NCBI GenBank assembly: GCA_947296835.1
Contig: CAMYQS010000104.1
Span: 1 to 5,605, forward strand
Length of the DNA stretch: 5,605 nucleotides
Source of the DNA: an uncultured Atopostipes sp.
GTDB taxonomy: Bacteria; Bacillota; Bacilli; Lactobacillales; Carnobacteriaceae_A
Direction: 5' to 3'
Below the pieces are notes generated by a model. It was given only the letters and a program-made list of their open reading frames with translations. It was not told where the DNA came from and ran no database searches. The position numbers and the translations under genes were made by a program. Positions 5,582-5,605 of this stretch are shown here, piece by piece (the first letter of the stretch is position 1; each line of letters begins with the position of its first letter).

Positions 5582-5605
5582 AATTTATACATGACCTCAT
5601 TTTGA
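5582..5605. repeat. 24-base direct repeat, copy 2, ending at the window edge
   Basis: It is the same unit as copy 1 with A5591 in place of G, offset by 41 bases. It stops at the last base of the window, so further copies or an adjoining element may lie beyond. Paired direct repeats of this size are seen as transposase sites at the ends of some insertion sequences (IS21 family, for example), but no transposase is visible here. Confidence 0.8.

Noticed and set aside
5362..5592. A 76-codon minus-strand reading frame
   Set aside because: It runs across the hairpins and both direct repeats, resembles no protein family I know, and its ATG has a GAGG only 2 bases away, too close for initiation.
5541..5605. 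A two-repeat CRISPR array
   Set aside because: The spacer would be only 17 bases, shorter than usual, there are just two copies, the repeat is not palindromic, and no cas gene is present.
5541..5605. Type III toxin-antitoxin (ToxI-like) RNA repeats
   Set aside because: Those repeats are conserved over their whole length, whereas here 17 of every 41 bases are unrelated and no toxin gene is seen.

Overview
This window looks like a piece of a low-GC Gram-positive chromosome (class Bacilli), most probably order Lactobacillales. The evidence is the gene order polA-mutM-coaE-nrdR-dnaB-dnaI, strong AAAGGAG-type ribosome binding sites, U-tailed hairpin terminators, and a DnaI that resembles lactic-acid-bacterium forms more than Bacillus/Staphylococcus forms. 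Genus cannot be fixed from the sequence. All recognisable genes lie on the + strand.

Region 1 (1-1850), DNA repair and CoA: the 3' end of polA (DNA polymerase I palm domain and C-terminus), then mutM (8-oxoguanine glycosylase, TTG start) and coaE (dephospho-CoA kinase), packed with gaps of 25 and 5 bases. A hairpin with a U-tract after coaE appears to end this transcription unit.

Region 2 (1850-5200), replication: an extended -10 promoter with a perfect inverted repeat butting into it precedes nrdR (regulator of ribonucleotide reductase genes). This is followed by dnaB and dnaI (primosome proteins that load the replicative helicase) and a small GtrA-family membrane protein gene overlapping the end of dnaI. 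dnaB/dnaI overlap by 1 base and dnaI/gtrA by 11, so the block is probably one coupled operon. It ends at a hairpin with a C(UACG)G loop and a T-run. The operon joins dNTP-supply control to helicase loading; the GtrA gene is the unexpected member, where thrS is often found in related genomes.

Region 3 (5200-5605), no credible gene but much structure: a 109-base imperfect palindrome that folds into a long rod of about 43 base pairs, a second domain in which two perfect hairpins with GGA loops sit inside a possible closing helix, and two 24-base direct repeats (one mismatch) spaced 41 bases apart, the second ending exactly at the last base of the window. I read this as an unassigned structured RNA or DNA element followed by what may be the terminal repeats of a mobile element. 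This is the least explained and most interesting part of the window.
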